Shown here piece after piece: positions 26,485 to 35,075 of a stretch of DNA of 64,000 bases. A program made the translations under genes and the position numbers. Numbering within the stretch: the stretch's first letter is position 1; each line of letters starts with the position of its first letter. The notes under the pieces are model-generated. The model ran no database searches. It was not told the origin of the DNA and saw only the letters and a program-made list of their open reading frames with translations. This DNA is from Pseudaquabacterium terrae. GTDB lineage: Bacteria > Pseudomonadota > Gammaproteobacteria > Burkholderiales > Burkholderiaceae_C. The DNA lies in contig NZ_JABRWJ010000017.1 in NCBI RefSeq assembly GCF_013266755.1, positions 1-64,000 on the forward strand. The letters are read 5' to 3'.

Positions 26485-28593
26485 TCAAGCCGCCTCGTCG
26501 ACCGCCAACGCGGACCGTGGGTCTGCGTCGCCATCGACCTGAAGCAGCATCGGCGGCAGCGAGCGCAGCAGTTCTCGTCCATACCGTCGCGTCACGAGGC
26601 GCCGGTCGAGGATCGTCACCGTTCCCCGATCCGTGGAGGTCCGGATCAACCGGCCCACGGCTTGCGCGAGCCGCATCGCGGCTTCGGGCACGACGAGTTC
26701 ACGGAACGGACTGCGACCGCAGCGCCGAACCCATTCGGCGCGCGCCTGCTCCCAGGGATGCGTCGGTACGGCAAAGGGCAGTCGAACGATGACGACCTGC
26801 GTGCAATAGCGGCCCGGCAGGTCGACGCCCTCATGGAAGGCCGCGAGGCCGAAGATCGTGGACGCCCTGCCCTCGTCGACGCGCTGCCGATGGCGCTGAA
26901 TGAGAGCGGCCTTGGACAGCTCGCCCTGCATGAGCACTTGCGGCCTTTCGGCCGCGCTCAGGCGAGCGACGACGTCGTGCATCTGCTGCGCGGAAGCGAA
27001 CAGCACGAGCGATGCCCCGCCGGCCACCAGTCCGGGCAGCAGCGCGGCCAGTTCGTCGGTGTGCGCCGCGGCGTCGGCTGGGGTCGTGCGCATGTGCGGC
27101 ACCACGATCCGCGCCTGCCGGCGGTAGTCGAACGGAGAACCCAAGCGCAACATCCGGACGTCGGGCAGCCGGTCGAGCCCTGTCCGGCGCAGGAAGTGGC
27201 CGAATTCGCCGCCGGCGGTCAGCGTGGCCGACGTCACGATCGCCGCGCTGACCCGCCGCCACACCGCGCGCTGGACCCGATCGCCGGCATCGATCGGCGT
27301 TGCGGCGACGATCGCATCGTCGGCCGACCGCTCGATCCAGCGTGCAGTCGGCGCGGCACCCGGACGGTCATTGCGCAGCATCAGGGTCCAGACGTCAACA
27401 ACGCGCTCGGCCTGCGCCTCATGCGCGCCCAGCTCGCCCAGCAGGTGCTGCACGAGTTCTGGCTTCAAGGCCGCGCTCTTGAGCGCATCGACGCGCAGGT
27501 CACTGACGAGATCCAGCACGACGCGCATCGCGCCGAGCAGCGACTCGCCGGCTCGCGCGAGGTCGCCTGGCACGACGCCGTGCCGGAAACGAAGCACATC
27601 GCCGTTCCAGCCCTCCGCTTGCTCGATCCAGCGCCACAGCACGCCCAGCGCCTGGGTCACGTCGGCACAGGCGCCTTGCATGCGGCAATGCAACGACGCA
27701 TCGATGTGCAAGGCGTGCACGATGGTCGTCACCAGTCTCGGAACCTCGCCGATCCAGCCGTACGCGGCCCGGACCGGATGCCGCTCGGCGTGGTGCAGTA
27801 CGGTCTTCGCCGGCAGGGTGTGCCCTTCATCGAAGACGAAGAAGCAGTCCGCCGGATCGGGCAGCACGCTGCCTGGGTTCAGGTCGAGCGCGGACAGCAC
27901 GAGGTCATGGTTCGCGACGATCACGTCGGCCTCCCTCGCCCGTTGCCGGGCCCGTTGGAAGGGACAGTCACCGAAGTGCGGGCAGATGCTGCCGGTGCAG
28001 CCGCTGCGATCCGTCGTCAGGCGCGCCCACAGCGCATCGGGCATCGCCTGCTCGATCTGGTCACGGTCACCCGTCCAGCGGCCTGCGTCCAGCATCTCGA
28101 CCAGGCCGCGGAGCGCCGCCGCGTGCTTTGGATCGTCGTGCGGGTCGACCTCGTCGAGCCTGATCTGGCGCGCCTCGAGCGCTGCCGCCTCCAGACGCGT
28201 GCGGCATGCGTACCGGACCCGACCCTTGGCGATCGCGAAACTGAAGGGCCAGGGTGCGCACGACTGCAGGAACGGCAGGTCCTTCGCGCACAGCTGCTCC
28301 TGCAGCGCAACGGTGGACGTCGAGATGACGAGCTTCTTGCCGACCGAGCGCGCGAGCACCAGTCCGGGCATTGCATAGGCGAAGGTCTTACCGGTGCCGG
28401 TACCGGATTCGCAGACGAGGATGTTCGCGCCGTCCGTCTCGGCAACCTCGCGGCCATGCAGGCAACGATCGAAGGTCTCGGCGATCGCGGACATCATGTG
28501 GTGCTGCGAGTCGGATTCCCGGAAGTTCGGCAGCGCTCGTCGCACGGCATCGGTGAACCGTGCGAGGTCGGAGGACTCCTGGCGGGTCAGCAT
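26485..28593 (-). CDS. DinG-type ATP-dependent DNA helicase
   Basis: This 702-residue superfamily-2 helicase has the XPD/DinG layout: Walker A ESGTGTGKTFAYAMPG near residue 65, a four-cysteine iron-sulfur region (RYACRTR and then SGCTGSICPHFGDCPFQ), the FDEGH box as motif II, and a C-terminal half with TSATLTAGG and AVGRLIRTSTDRGTVTILDRR as motif VI. Such enzymes unwind DNA 5'-3', including R-loops and G-quadruplexes. It lies 30 bp downstream of the DUF1173 gene on the element next to tRNA-Arg. No csf genes or CRISPR repeats accompany it, so a type IV CRISPR role is not supported. Confidence 0.87.
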   Translation of the reverse strand: MLTRQESSDLARFTDAVRRALPNFRESDSQHHMMSAIAETFDRCLHGREVAETDGANILVCESGTGTGKTFAYAMPGLVLARSVGKKLVISTSTVALQEQLCAKDLPFLQSCAPWPFSFAIAKGRVRYACRTRLEAAALEARQIRLDEVDPHDDPKHAAALRGLVEMLDAGRWTGDRDQIEQAMPDALWARLTTDRSGCTGSICPHFGDCPFQRARQRAREADVIVANHDLVLSALDLNPGSVLPDPADCFFVFDEGHTLPAKTVLHHAERHPVRAAYGWIGEVPRLVTTIVHALHIDASLHCRMQGACADVTQALGVLWRWIEQAEGWNGDVLRFRHGVVPGDLARAGESLLGAMRVVLDLVSDLRVDALKSAALKPELVQHLLGELGAHEAQAERVVDVWTLMLRNDRPGAAPTARWIERSADDAIVAATPIDAGDRVQRAVWRRVSAAIVTSATLTAGGEFGHFLRRTGLDRLPDVRMLRLGSPFDYRRQARIVVPHMRTTPADAAAHTDELAALLPGLVAGGASLVLFASAQQMHDVVARLSAAERPQVLMQGELSKAALIQRHRQRVDEGRASTIFGLAAFHEGVDLPGRYCTQVVIVRLPFAVPTHPWEQARAEWVRRCGRSPFRELVVPEAAMRLAQAVGRLIRTSTDRGTVTILDRRLVTRRYGRELLRSLPPMLLQVDGDADPRSALAVDEAA

Positions 28594-28623
28594 GCGGCGA
28601 CCCTACGGGGAGCCACCGTGAAA

Positions 28624-29874
28624 TCAAGCCTTGGCCGGAAGTGGCGGCGGCGACGGGTCCGCCTGCATGTCCCACACCCAGGCCTTCGGCAATCGCTTGG
28701 CGATGGCGGCCAGCTTCGCCTGCCGCTCCCGTTCCGGCATGAACGGCGTGACGACGTCCAACGGGGTCTCGCTGTTCCCCGTGTCGAGAAGCACGGCGTT
28801 CGGGAAGGAGGCACCGCGCTTCGCTTCGAATCGCAGCGGCTTCAGGAAGCGGCGCTCGTGGCGGACGAGTTCGTCGATCAGCAGCCGCTCGTAAGGGTGG
28901 TCCAGAGGCAGCCAGTTCGAGCTGGCCATGACCAGTGTCGCCATATCGACGGCATACAGATCCTCGCGCCGGGCATAGATGAGTCCGCAGAACAGGAAGC
29001 GCGAGCGCCACGGGTCGACCTGGCCGGCCTGCTCGGCGCAGCGTTGATGCGCCCAGGCTTCGTACTCGCGCTCGAAGATCGCCTTGAAGCGGTCGCCGGC
29101 CTTGCGCTGCATGTACAGCGGGCAGTCCGGCATGTGGCGCAGGACGATGCGGTAGTCGACTTCGGTCGCGGTGAACTCCTTCAGCTCGCTCATCACGAGC
29201 ATGAGCCGGAACTGCGCGTCCTGGTCCGGGCACTGCAGCCTGGCCAGCACTTGCGTGCGCCGGCGCGCCAGCTCGGGACCCTTGTCGATCGAGTACGGCT
29301 CGGGGATGAAGAGGCAGTCGGCGAGGCGCATGCCCTTCGCGTGAATCTCGGCCGCCGCCTCGATTAGATGCTTGCGCACGACGAACCACGTGCGCTTGCC
29401 CTGCATTCGCGGCACCCAGCGGTTGAAGCCGGCTCGCTGCAGCAGTAGATGGACGAGCCCTCGTAGCCCCAGCCGCCGACGCTGGGCGACGGCTTCGGTC
29501 GCTTCAGCCCCGCCGCCTCCCGCAGGCGCCGCACAGCCGGGTCGCCTGGTGAGCGGAAAGTCGAGCAGGACGTCGACGCGATCAGGGGCACGCTCGACCA
29601 CGGCCTCGCCGAGCACCTCGCCGAGGCCGGACAAGGCGGGCGGCGGGTCGAAGGAAGGGCACGCCGGGTGATGCAGGTGGCCGGTGTCGGGCATGCGTTT
29701 GATGACCGCCGCGTCGTAGCGCGCGAGGTACATGGGCACGCCGGCCGGTCGGCACAGGCACAGTGGCTGCAGGCCGCGCGCGTATGCATCCTCGAGCACC
29801 TGCTGCCACCGATCGTGGCCGGCACGCAGCGCTGCGTCTCCGATCCGATACAGCGCTGATGGAGAGTCGTCCAC
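28624..29874 (-). CDS. DUF1173 family protein
   Basis: This protein of about 416 residues matches the DUF1173 family as I know it: an N-terminal cysteine-containing PLCLCRPAGVPMYLARYD segment, HLHHPACPSFDPPPALSGLGEVLG, and a later region with RTWFVVRKHLIEAA and DCLFIPEPYSIDK. Members are found mainly on plasmids and integrative elements of proteobacteria; no function is established to my knowledge. The GTG at 29874 is chosen because it follows a GGAG site by 8 bp and homology starts there; an earlier start at 29952 would add 26 unlike residues. Probably co-transcribed with the helicase. Confidence 0.8.
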   Translation of the reverse strand: MDDSPSALYRIGDAALRAGHDRWQQVLEDAYARGLQPLCLCRPAGVPMYLARYDAAVIKRMPDTGHLHHPACPSFDPPPALSGLGEVLGEAVVERAPDRVDVLLDFPLTRRPGCAAPAGGGGAEATEAVAQRRRLGLRGLVHLLLQRAGFNRWVPRMQGKRTWFVVRKHLIEAAAEIHAKGMRLADCLFIPEPYSIDKGPELARRRTQVLARLQCPDQDAQFRLMLVMSELKEFTATEVDYRIVLRHMPDCPLYMQRKAGDRFKAIFEREYEAWAHQRCAEQAGQVDPWRSRFLFCGLIYARREDLYAVDMATLVMASSNWLPLDHPYERLLIDELVRHERRFLKPLRFEAKRGASFPNAVLLDTGNSETPLDVVTPFMPERERQAKLAAIAKRLPKAWVWDMQADPSPPPLPAKA

Positions 29875-30600
29875 GTGTCGCTCCGTTCGGGCTGAGGTGG
29901 CACGGATCGGCCAGATCAGCGCCAACGCCACAACGGATCGAGTTGGCGGCAAGCGTGCGTCGGGCGCAAGCCGGAACTGCAGTCAAATCGAAGCCGCTTC
30001 TGTCAAGGGACGACAGAGGTCGGCCACATGCATAACGACGACGCCGAGCAGCGCAGGTCTCGGACGTGAGTTCGACAGAATTTACCTTGTCGCCCACCGC
30101 ACTGCTGTAGGCGATGCGCGAGGCCGACTGGCTCAAGACCGAACGCCGAGCACAGTTCGACGTCAGTGAACTGCCTCAGATGTTTGGTGCCAGGCTTCTT
30201 GTCGCGCAGCGCTACCGGCTGGCCCAGGTTCGCCGACTAGGACTGCAAACGCCGGCTCGCCAGTGAAGCGGCCCGATGCGATACGCTGCAGATGTCGGTC
30301 GTCGCGCGAGGTGTGGGCGATGCACTTGGTTTCCTGCTTCGGCGTGGGCACGAGCTGCAGGCCACCAAACAGCAGGCGAGGCGTTCGGCGACGACTACGT
30401 CCATTGTGGCTGGGCGATACGGTCGGGTTGATTTGGCCTGGTCGACCCAGGCAATCAGCCTGACCGGCCCTCGGGGCCCGGAAAAGCCGCATGTTCAACG
30501 GCCTGTTTGTCGGCAGGCTCCGCGCCGCCCATCGCTAAACTGCTAAAACCGAACATCGCGCCGTACCGCACTCCTTGATCGCCGCCCGGCCGGCCCGACG
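29875..30600. other. About 730 bp without a convincing gene
   Basis: Upstream of the DUF1173 start there must be a minus-strand promoter; TTGACA on the minus strand near 30001-30006 is a possible -35. Short open frames on both strands (for example 30163-30498 minus, 111 codons) have unlike-protein composition and match no family I know. I see no tRNA, attachment repeat or insertion-sequence end. It may be degraded DNA at the edge of the island cargo. Confidence 0.45.
30114..30266 (+). CDS. Possible small hypothetical protein
   Basis: A 50-codon frame (start MREADWLKTERRAQFDV) has a plausible amino-acid balance with charged and helical residues, unlike neighbouring shadow frames. There is no obvious ribosome site and no recognised family. 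It could be a remnant of a larger gene. Kept only as a low-confidence candidate. Confidence 0.2.
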   Translation: MREADWLKTERRAQFDVSELPQMFGARLLVAQRYRLAQVRRLGLQTPARQ

Positions 30601-30626
30601 ATGAAGGTCTCGATGGCCCCCCCGAA

Positions 30627-32804
30627 ATGACGTTTCTCCTGTCGAAGTACGACCCTTGGCTGGTCGCGCTGTCCATCGTCATCGCCAGCATCGCCTCGTA
30701 TGTCGCCCTCGACCTGGCGAAACGGGTCCGCACGCCTGACCGCGCGCTCGCCGTCGGATGGTGGGCCGGGGGCTCGGTGGCGATGGGTTCGGGCATCTGG
30801 TCGATGCACTTCGTGGGCATGCTGGCCTTCAGCCTTCCGGTGCAGCTGGGCTACACGACCTGGCTGACGATCGCGTCGTGGGCAGCGGGCGTGGCGGTCT
30901 CCGGAGTCGCGCTTGCCGTCGCCGGCTACGGCCAGCTCACGCTGGCCCGCCTGACGCTGGGTGCCGTCGCGATGGGAGCCGGCATCTGTGCAATGCACTA
31001 CCTCGGAATGGCCGCCCTGGACATGGCCCCGGGCATCGTCTGGGACGCCTGGCTCGTGGCCGCGTCGGCGGCGATCGCGGTGGTGGCTTCCGGCGCGGCG
31101 CTGTCGATCTTCTTCTGGCTGCGGCGCTTCAACGTGCGGCGCGGCATGCCCTACCAGGCCGGCGCCGCCGTGGTGATGGGGTTCGCCATCTGCGGCATGC
31201 ACTACACCGGCATGGCCGCAGCGGCCTTTCCGACCGGATCGGTTTGCCTCAGCGCCGGCGCCATCGTCGGCGAGCGCATCGGCGCGCTGGTGATCCTGGC
31301 CTCGGTGCTGATGCTCGGGATGACCTGGCTGACCTCGATCCTCGATGCACGGATGCAGGACAGGGCGGCCCGGCTGGCCAGTGCATTGCAGGTCGCCAAC
31401 ACTCAGCTGCGCAGTGCCAACGACGAGCTTCGGCTGCGTACGCTGCAGGATCCGCTGACGGCGCTGGCCAACCGGGAGCTGTTCGAAGACCGCCTCAAGC
31501 ACGCCATCGCCCGCTGCGAGCGCTCGTCAGACGGCGTTGCCGAGCGCCATCGGACCAAGCTGGCTGTGCTCTTCGTCGACCTCGACGGCTTCAAGCCGGT
31601 GAACGACTCCTTCGGACACGGGACCGGCGACCTTCTGCTGAAGGAAGTGGCCCGCCGCCTTGCCCACGCGGCGCGCGACAGCGACACCGTCGCGCGCGTG
31701 GGTGGCGACGAGTTCCTGGTCCTGATGGAGGATGTCGCCACCATCGCGGACTGCGCATCGCTCGCGCAACGCATCGTCGGCGACATCGCGCGTCCGCTCG
31801 AGATCGGCAAGCGCCGGGTCGAGATCTCGGCTTCGGTCGGGATCGCGATCTTCCCGGACCACGGTCGCGGCGAGAAGCTGGTCGCCCATGCGGACAGCGC
31901 GATGTACGCGGCCAAGCGCGCGGGCGGCAACTCGATGTCGGTGTTCGAAGCGCACATGGACAGCGATGCGCTCTACACGCTGAGCCTGCAGAGCGACCTG
32001 CGCCACGCCGTCGAACGCGGCGAACTGCAGCTGTACTACCAACCCAAGATCGACGGCCACGAGGGCCGGATCCATGGCGTGGAGGCCCTGGTGCGCTGGA
32101 ACCACCCGCAGCGCGGCCTGCTGAGCCCGGGCGTGTTCATCCCGCTGGCGGAACGTTTCGGCCTCATCGGCGCCATTGGCAACTGGGTCATCGAAGAGGC
32201 CTGCCGCCAGATGCGCGACTGGGCCGAGGTCGGCGTGCGCATGCGCGTGGCGATCAACCTGTCGGCCTACCAGCTGCGCGAGCCGGACCTGGTCGAGCGC
32301 ATCGAGCGGGCGCTGCAGCGCGAGCGTGTCGAGCCGTCCTGTCTGCTGTGCGAGATCACCGAGTCCGTCGCGATGGAGGACATCCAGGCCACGCAGACCG
32401 CCTTCGAAGGGCTCGCGCGCATCGGCGTCTTTCTGTCGATCGACGATTTCGGAACCGGCTACTCGAGCCTGAGCTATCTGCGCCAATTGCCCGCGCGGCA
32501 GCTGAAGATCGATCGCAGCTTCGTGCAGGACCTGCAGTCGAGTAGCGATGCGCGAGCCGTGGTCGATGCGGTCGTACGGCTCGCCCATGCCCTGGGCCTG
32601 CGCGTCGTCGCCGAGGGCGTGGAGACCGCAGGGCAACGCGATGCGCTGGTGCGCATGGGCTGCGACGAGATGCAAGGCTTCCTGTTCGCGCGGCCGATGC
32701 CTGCCGCCGAACTGCTGGACTGGGCCCTGGGGCGCCGGGCTGAGAGCATGGCCGACTTCGCGCCATCGGTGGTGGCGCAGCTCGACTCCGATCGCGGCAT
32801 GTGA
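30627..32804 (+). CDS. MHYT-GGDEF-EAL membrane protein for cyclic-di-GMP
   Basis: This 725-residue inner-membrane protein starts with about seven hydrophobic helices (residues 1-240) bearing three MHxxGM motifs (MHFVGM, MHYLGM, MHYTGM), the MHYT sensor domain proposed to bind copper and sense gases. A GGDEF domain follows with intact RVGGDEF at 359-363, then an EAL domain with intact EAL at 486-488, DDFGTGYSSLSYL and a terminal EGVET region. Both synthesis and breakdown of cyclic di-GMP are thus possible. No strong ribosome site precedes the ATG; a C7 run at 30617-30623 and a nine-codon frame overlap its start. Confidence 0.93.
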   Translation: MTFLLSKYDPWLVALSIVIASIASYVALDLAKRVRTPDRALAVGWWAGGSVAMGSGIWSMHFVGMLAFSLPVQLGYTTWLTIASWAAGVAVSGVALAVAGYGQLTLARLTLGAVAMGAGICAMHYLGMAALDMAPGIVWDAWLVAASAAIAVVASGAALSIFFWLRRFNVRRGMPYQAGAAVVMGFAICGMHYTGMAAAAFPTGSVCLSAGAIVGERIGALVILASVLMLGMTWLTSILDARMQDRAARLASALQVANTQLRSANDELRLRTLQDPLTALANRELFEDRLKHAIARCERSSDGVAERHRTKLAVLFVDLDGFKPVNDSFGHGTGDLLLKEVARRLAHAARDSDTVARVGGDEFLVLMEDVATIADCASLAQRIVGDIARPLEIGKRRVEISASVGIAIFPDHGRGEKLVAHADSAMYAAKRAGGNSMSVFEAHMDSDALYTLSLQSDLRHAVERGELQLYYQPKIDGHEGRIHGVEALVRWNHPQRGLLSPGVFIPLAERFGLIGAIGNWVIEEACRQMRDWAEVGVRMRVAINLSAYQLREPDLVERIERALQRERVEPSCLLCEITESVAMEDIQATQTAFEGLARIGVFLSIDDFGTGYSSLSYLRQLPARQLKIDRSFVQDLQSSSDARAVVDAVVRLAHALGLRVVAEGVETAGQRDALVRMGCDEMQGFLFARPMPAAELLDWALGRRAESMADFAPSVVAQLDSDRGM

Positions 32805-32967
32805 GGCGGCGTGGCTCCGGCCCCGCGCACGACCGTCACGCGCAGTGACAGCGGACCAATTCTCTGGTCGCCGACTTCGTGGCTCCCACCATGCGACCGC
32901 AGGGCAGCGTGTCGATATGCATTGATGAATCCATGTTGATCGGCCGACTCGCGCTGTTCCCCAAACA

Positions 32968-33399
32968 TCAGGAAGTGGCCGGCCGCTTCCGCGCGAGAAT
33001 GCCCTCTTTCACGATACGCTCCAATTCATCGACGCTTATCGGCTTCACAAGGTGTTCTTCGAAACCGGCTTCCAGCGCGTGCTGCCGGTCTTCAGGATGT
33101 CCGTATCCCGTCAGCGCCACCAGCCACAGCGAGGCCCCTTGTGCCCTGACACGCCGTGCGAATTCGTAGCCGTCCATTCGGGGCAAACCAATGTCGACCA
33201 GGGCTGCGTCGGCGCGCAGTCGAAAGGCCAGTTCGAGGCCGGCCTCGCCATCCGCCGCTTCGAACACTTCGTGCTCGTTGAGCGTTAGCAGCGTCGACAA
33301 AGACTCGCGTGAGTCCGCGAGCGATATCCGAGGCGCGCCTCGCACACGCCCACTTTGTGATCTAGCACCAGGGCCGTCACGAGTCGACTCGGCCAGCAA
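32968..33399 (-). pseudogene. Orphan receiver-domain fragment
   Basis: The frame encodes most of a CheY-like receiver (ESLSTLLTLNEHEVFEAADGE, the phospho-acceptor Asp in ALVDIGLPRMDGYE, Thr in ALTGYG, Lys in LVKPIS), such as ends a hybrid histidine kinase. The N-terminal strand that should carry the Asp-Asp pair reads RISLADSRES, so several residues including the acidic pocket are lost. The first 25 residues are not receiver-like and no kinase lies upstream. I infer a decayed C-terminal remnant that cannot be phosphorylated normally. Confidence 0.6.
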
Positions 33400-33504
33400 C
33401 AGCGAGGCTCGCAGCGTTTCGAATGATGCGGGCCGAGCGTGCCGCGCGTCAGCGTGAACGCTTCGCGCGTCGACGCCTCCATCGCGTCGAGGGGTAGTGC
33501 GCGC

Positions 33505-34254
33505 TCATCCGTTGGCAATCCCGCCGTCGCAGTTGATGACCTGGCCGGTGATGTAGCTCGCGTCTGCGCTGCACAGGAACTTGACGACGCCGGCAACTTC
33601 GCGCGGGTGACCGAAGCGCGCCACAGGAATGGTGTTGAGGAGTGCGTCGGCGCGTGAGTCGATGATGTCCTGCGCCATTGCAGTGCGGATGATGCCCGGC
33701 GCGACGGCGTTGACCATGGCGCGCGGGCCGAGGCGGCGCGACATGGCGCGGACCATGGCTGCGATGCCACCCTTTGCCGCGGAGTAGCCGATGTGGTCGA
33801 ACGATCCGCGCCGATACGCGACCGAGGCCATGAAGACCAGGCGCGCGGCTTCGTCGGTCACCAAATGCGGAAGGCAAGCCCCGGTGATGTCGAAGGCCGA
33901 TGTCAGATTGACGGCAATGGCGCGATCCCACACAGGGCGCGACTGGGCATCGATCTCATCCGCTTCGAAGATGCCGGCCAGGTGCAGCAGCGCGAAGATG
34001 GGCGCGTCCACCTTGCCGATCGCCGCCGCGCAGGCCGCCGGAGATTCGAGCCCCGGACACCACTGTCGCCACCCTTGCCCTGCCGGCATGGCGCTCGCTC
34101 GAGGCCGACAGGGCCGACAACGCGGAAGCGTCGCGATCGATGGCGACGATGCGAGCACCGTGGCCAGCAGCAGGTCCACGCATTCGCGCCCGATGCCGCC
34201 GGCCGCACCGGTGACCACGATGAGCTTGCTTTCGAAATCGGCCAGGGGTTTCAT
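33505..34254 (-). CDS. Short-chain dehydrogenase with two compensating frameshifts
   Basis: This 249-codon frame is an SDR oxidoreductase: VVTGAAGGIGREC as the NAD(P) loop, LLHLAGIF in the NNAG position, YSAAK active site and GQVINCDGG near the end. Between about 34162 and 34055 the protein continues correctly only in another frame, which reads GARIVAIDRDASALSAL, the expected second strand. One base appears lost in a C run near 34162 and one gained in the C run 34051-34054 (plus-strand view). The call remains open but about 36 residues are wrong. Either the gene is damaged or the sequence has two homopolymer errors. It is the last gene of the ABC transporter operon. Confidence 0.7.
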   Translation of the reverse strand: MKPLADFESKLIVVTGAAGGIGRECVDLLLATVLASSPSIATLPRCRPCRPRASAMPAGQGWRQWCPGLESPAACAAAIGKVDAPIFALLHLAGIFEADEIDAQSRPVWDRAIAVNLTSAFDITGACLPHLVTDEAARLVFMASVAYRRGSFDHIGYSAAKGGIAAMVRAMSRRLGPRAMVNAVAPGIIRTAMAQDIIDSRADALLNTIPVARFGHPREVAGVVKFLCSADASYITGQVINCDGGIANG

Positions 34255-34267
34255 GAGGTGGCTCCGT

Positions 34268-35045
34268 TCAGACGCTCGCAGCGCTGGCGTGCTGCGACAG
34301 CGCATCCAGCACCTTGGTCGCCACCATGTCGCAGACGCGGAAGTCTGATTCGACGGTCGTGCTGCCCACATGCGGCGAGAGCAGCAGGTTCGCGGGGCGA
34401 TCGGCGAACGCAGAACCGGCCGGCAAGGGCTCGTCGTCGAAGACATCGAGCGCTGCGCCGCGGAGGTGGCCCCTTCTCAGCGCGTCAAGCAAAGCCCTGG
34501 CGTCGACGATCGGCCCGCGGGCGGTGTTGATCAGAATGGCGTCGGGCTTCATCAACGCGAGTTGCGCAGCACCGATCAGGCCCCGCGTCTGCGGCGTCAG
34601 CGGCACGTGCAGTGTCAGGACGTCGCTTGCGCCAAGACCTCCTCCAGCGACATCATCGCCACGCTTTCCAGCTGTGTGGCGGGCGTGGCCGTCGCGTTGC
34701 GTGAAGCGGCGATGACGCGCATTCCCATGCCTTGCGCGAGCCGGGCCGTCAGTTGCCCGATGCCGCCGAAACCCACCACGCCGAGCGTGGCGCCGGCGAT
34801 CTCGTGGCATTGGCTTGCGTGCGGCCTCGGCCAGTGCCCCTGGGCAACGTCGTCCGACACGGTGTAGCTGCCGGGACGCCTCAGCAGCAAGGCGGTGGTG
34901 ATCACGTACTCGGCCACCGATTGCGCGTTGGCACCGGTAGCCGGCAAGATGGCGATACCGCGCGCGCGGCACGCCTCGACATCGATGTTGTCCAGCCCGA
35001 CGCCGAGACGGCCGACGCAACGGCATTGCTTCAGACAATGCGCAT
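34268..35045 (-). pseudogene. Truncated, frameshifted 2-hydroxyacid dehydrogenase
   Basis: The frame from about 35035 to 34627 encodes CVGRLGVGLDNIDVEACRARG and VGFGGIGQLTARLAQGMGMRV, the NAD-binding half of a SerA-like D-2-hydroxyacid dehydrogenase. After a one-base loss at the plus-strand TT of 34627-34628 it continues in another frame with SDVLTLHVPLTPQTRG and ends LLLSPHVGSTTVES. The first roughly 60 residues are missing; an ATG at 35045 starts MRIV, the usual beginning, and then hits a stop, as if about 180 bp were deleted. No functional product is expected. It sits between the ABC ATPase and the SDR. Confidence 0.8.
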
Positions 35046-35075
35046 GGTCAGCTGACGGATACGGGCGCCGATGCT

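Noticed and set aside
26485-28593. DinG helicase as part of a type IV CRISPR system
   Set aside because: No csf genes, no repeat-spacer array and no other Cas motif are present; the neighbours are an integrase and DUF1173.
26479-29367. 962-codon plus-strand frame across the helicase and DUF1173 genes
   Set aside because: It is antisense to two recognisable genes and has no domain of its own.
29732-30169. 145-codon plus-strand frame at the DUF1173 start
   Set aside because: It is mostly antisense to the DUF1173 N-terminus and shows no protein-like conservation pattern.
33285-33770. 161-codon minus-strand frame between the SDR and the receiver fragment
   Set aside because: It overlaps both genes out of phase and has no recognised domain; it may contain debris of a lost gene but cannot be called.
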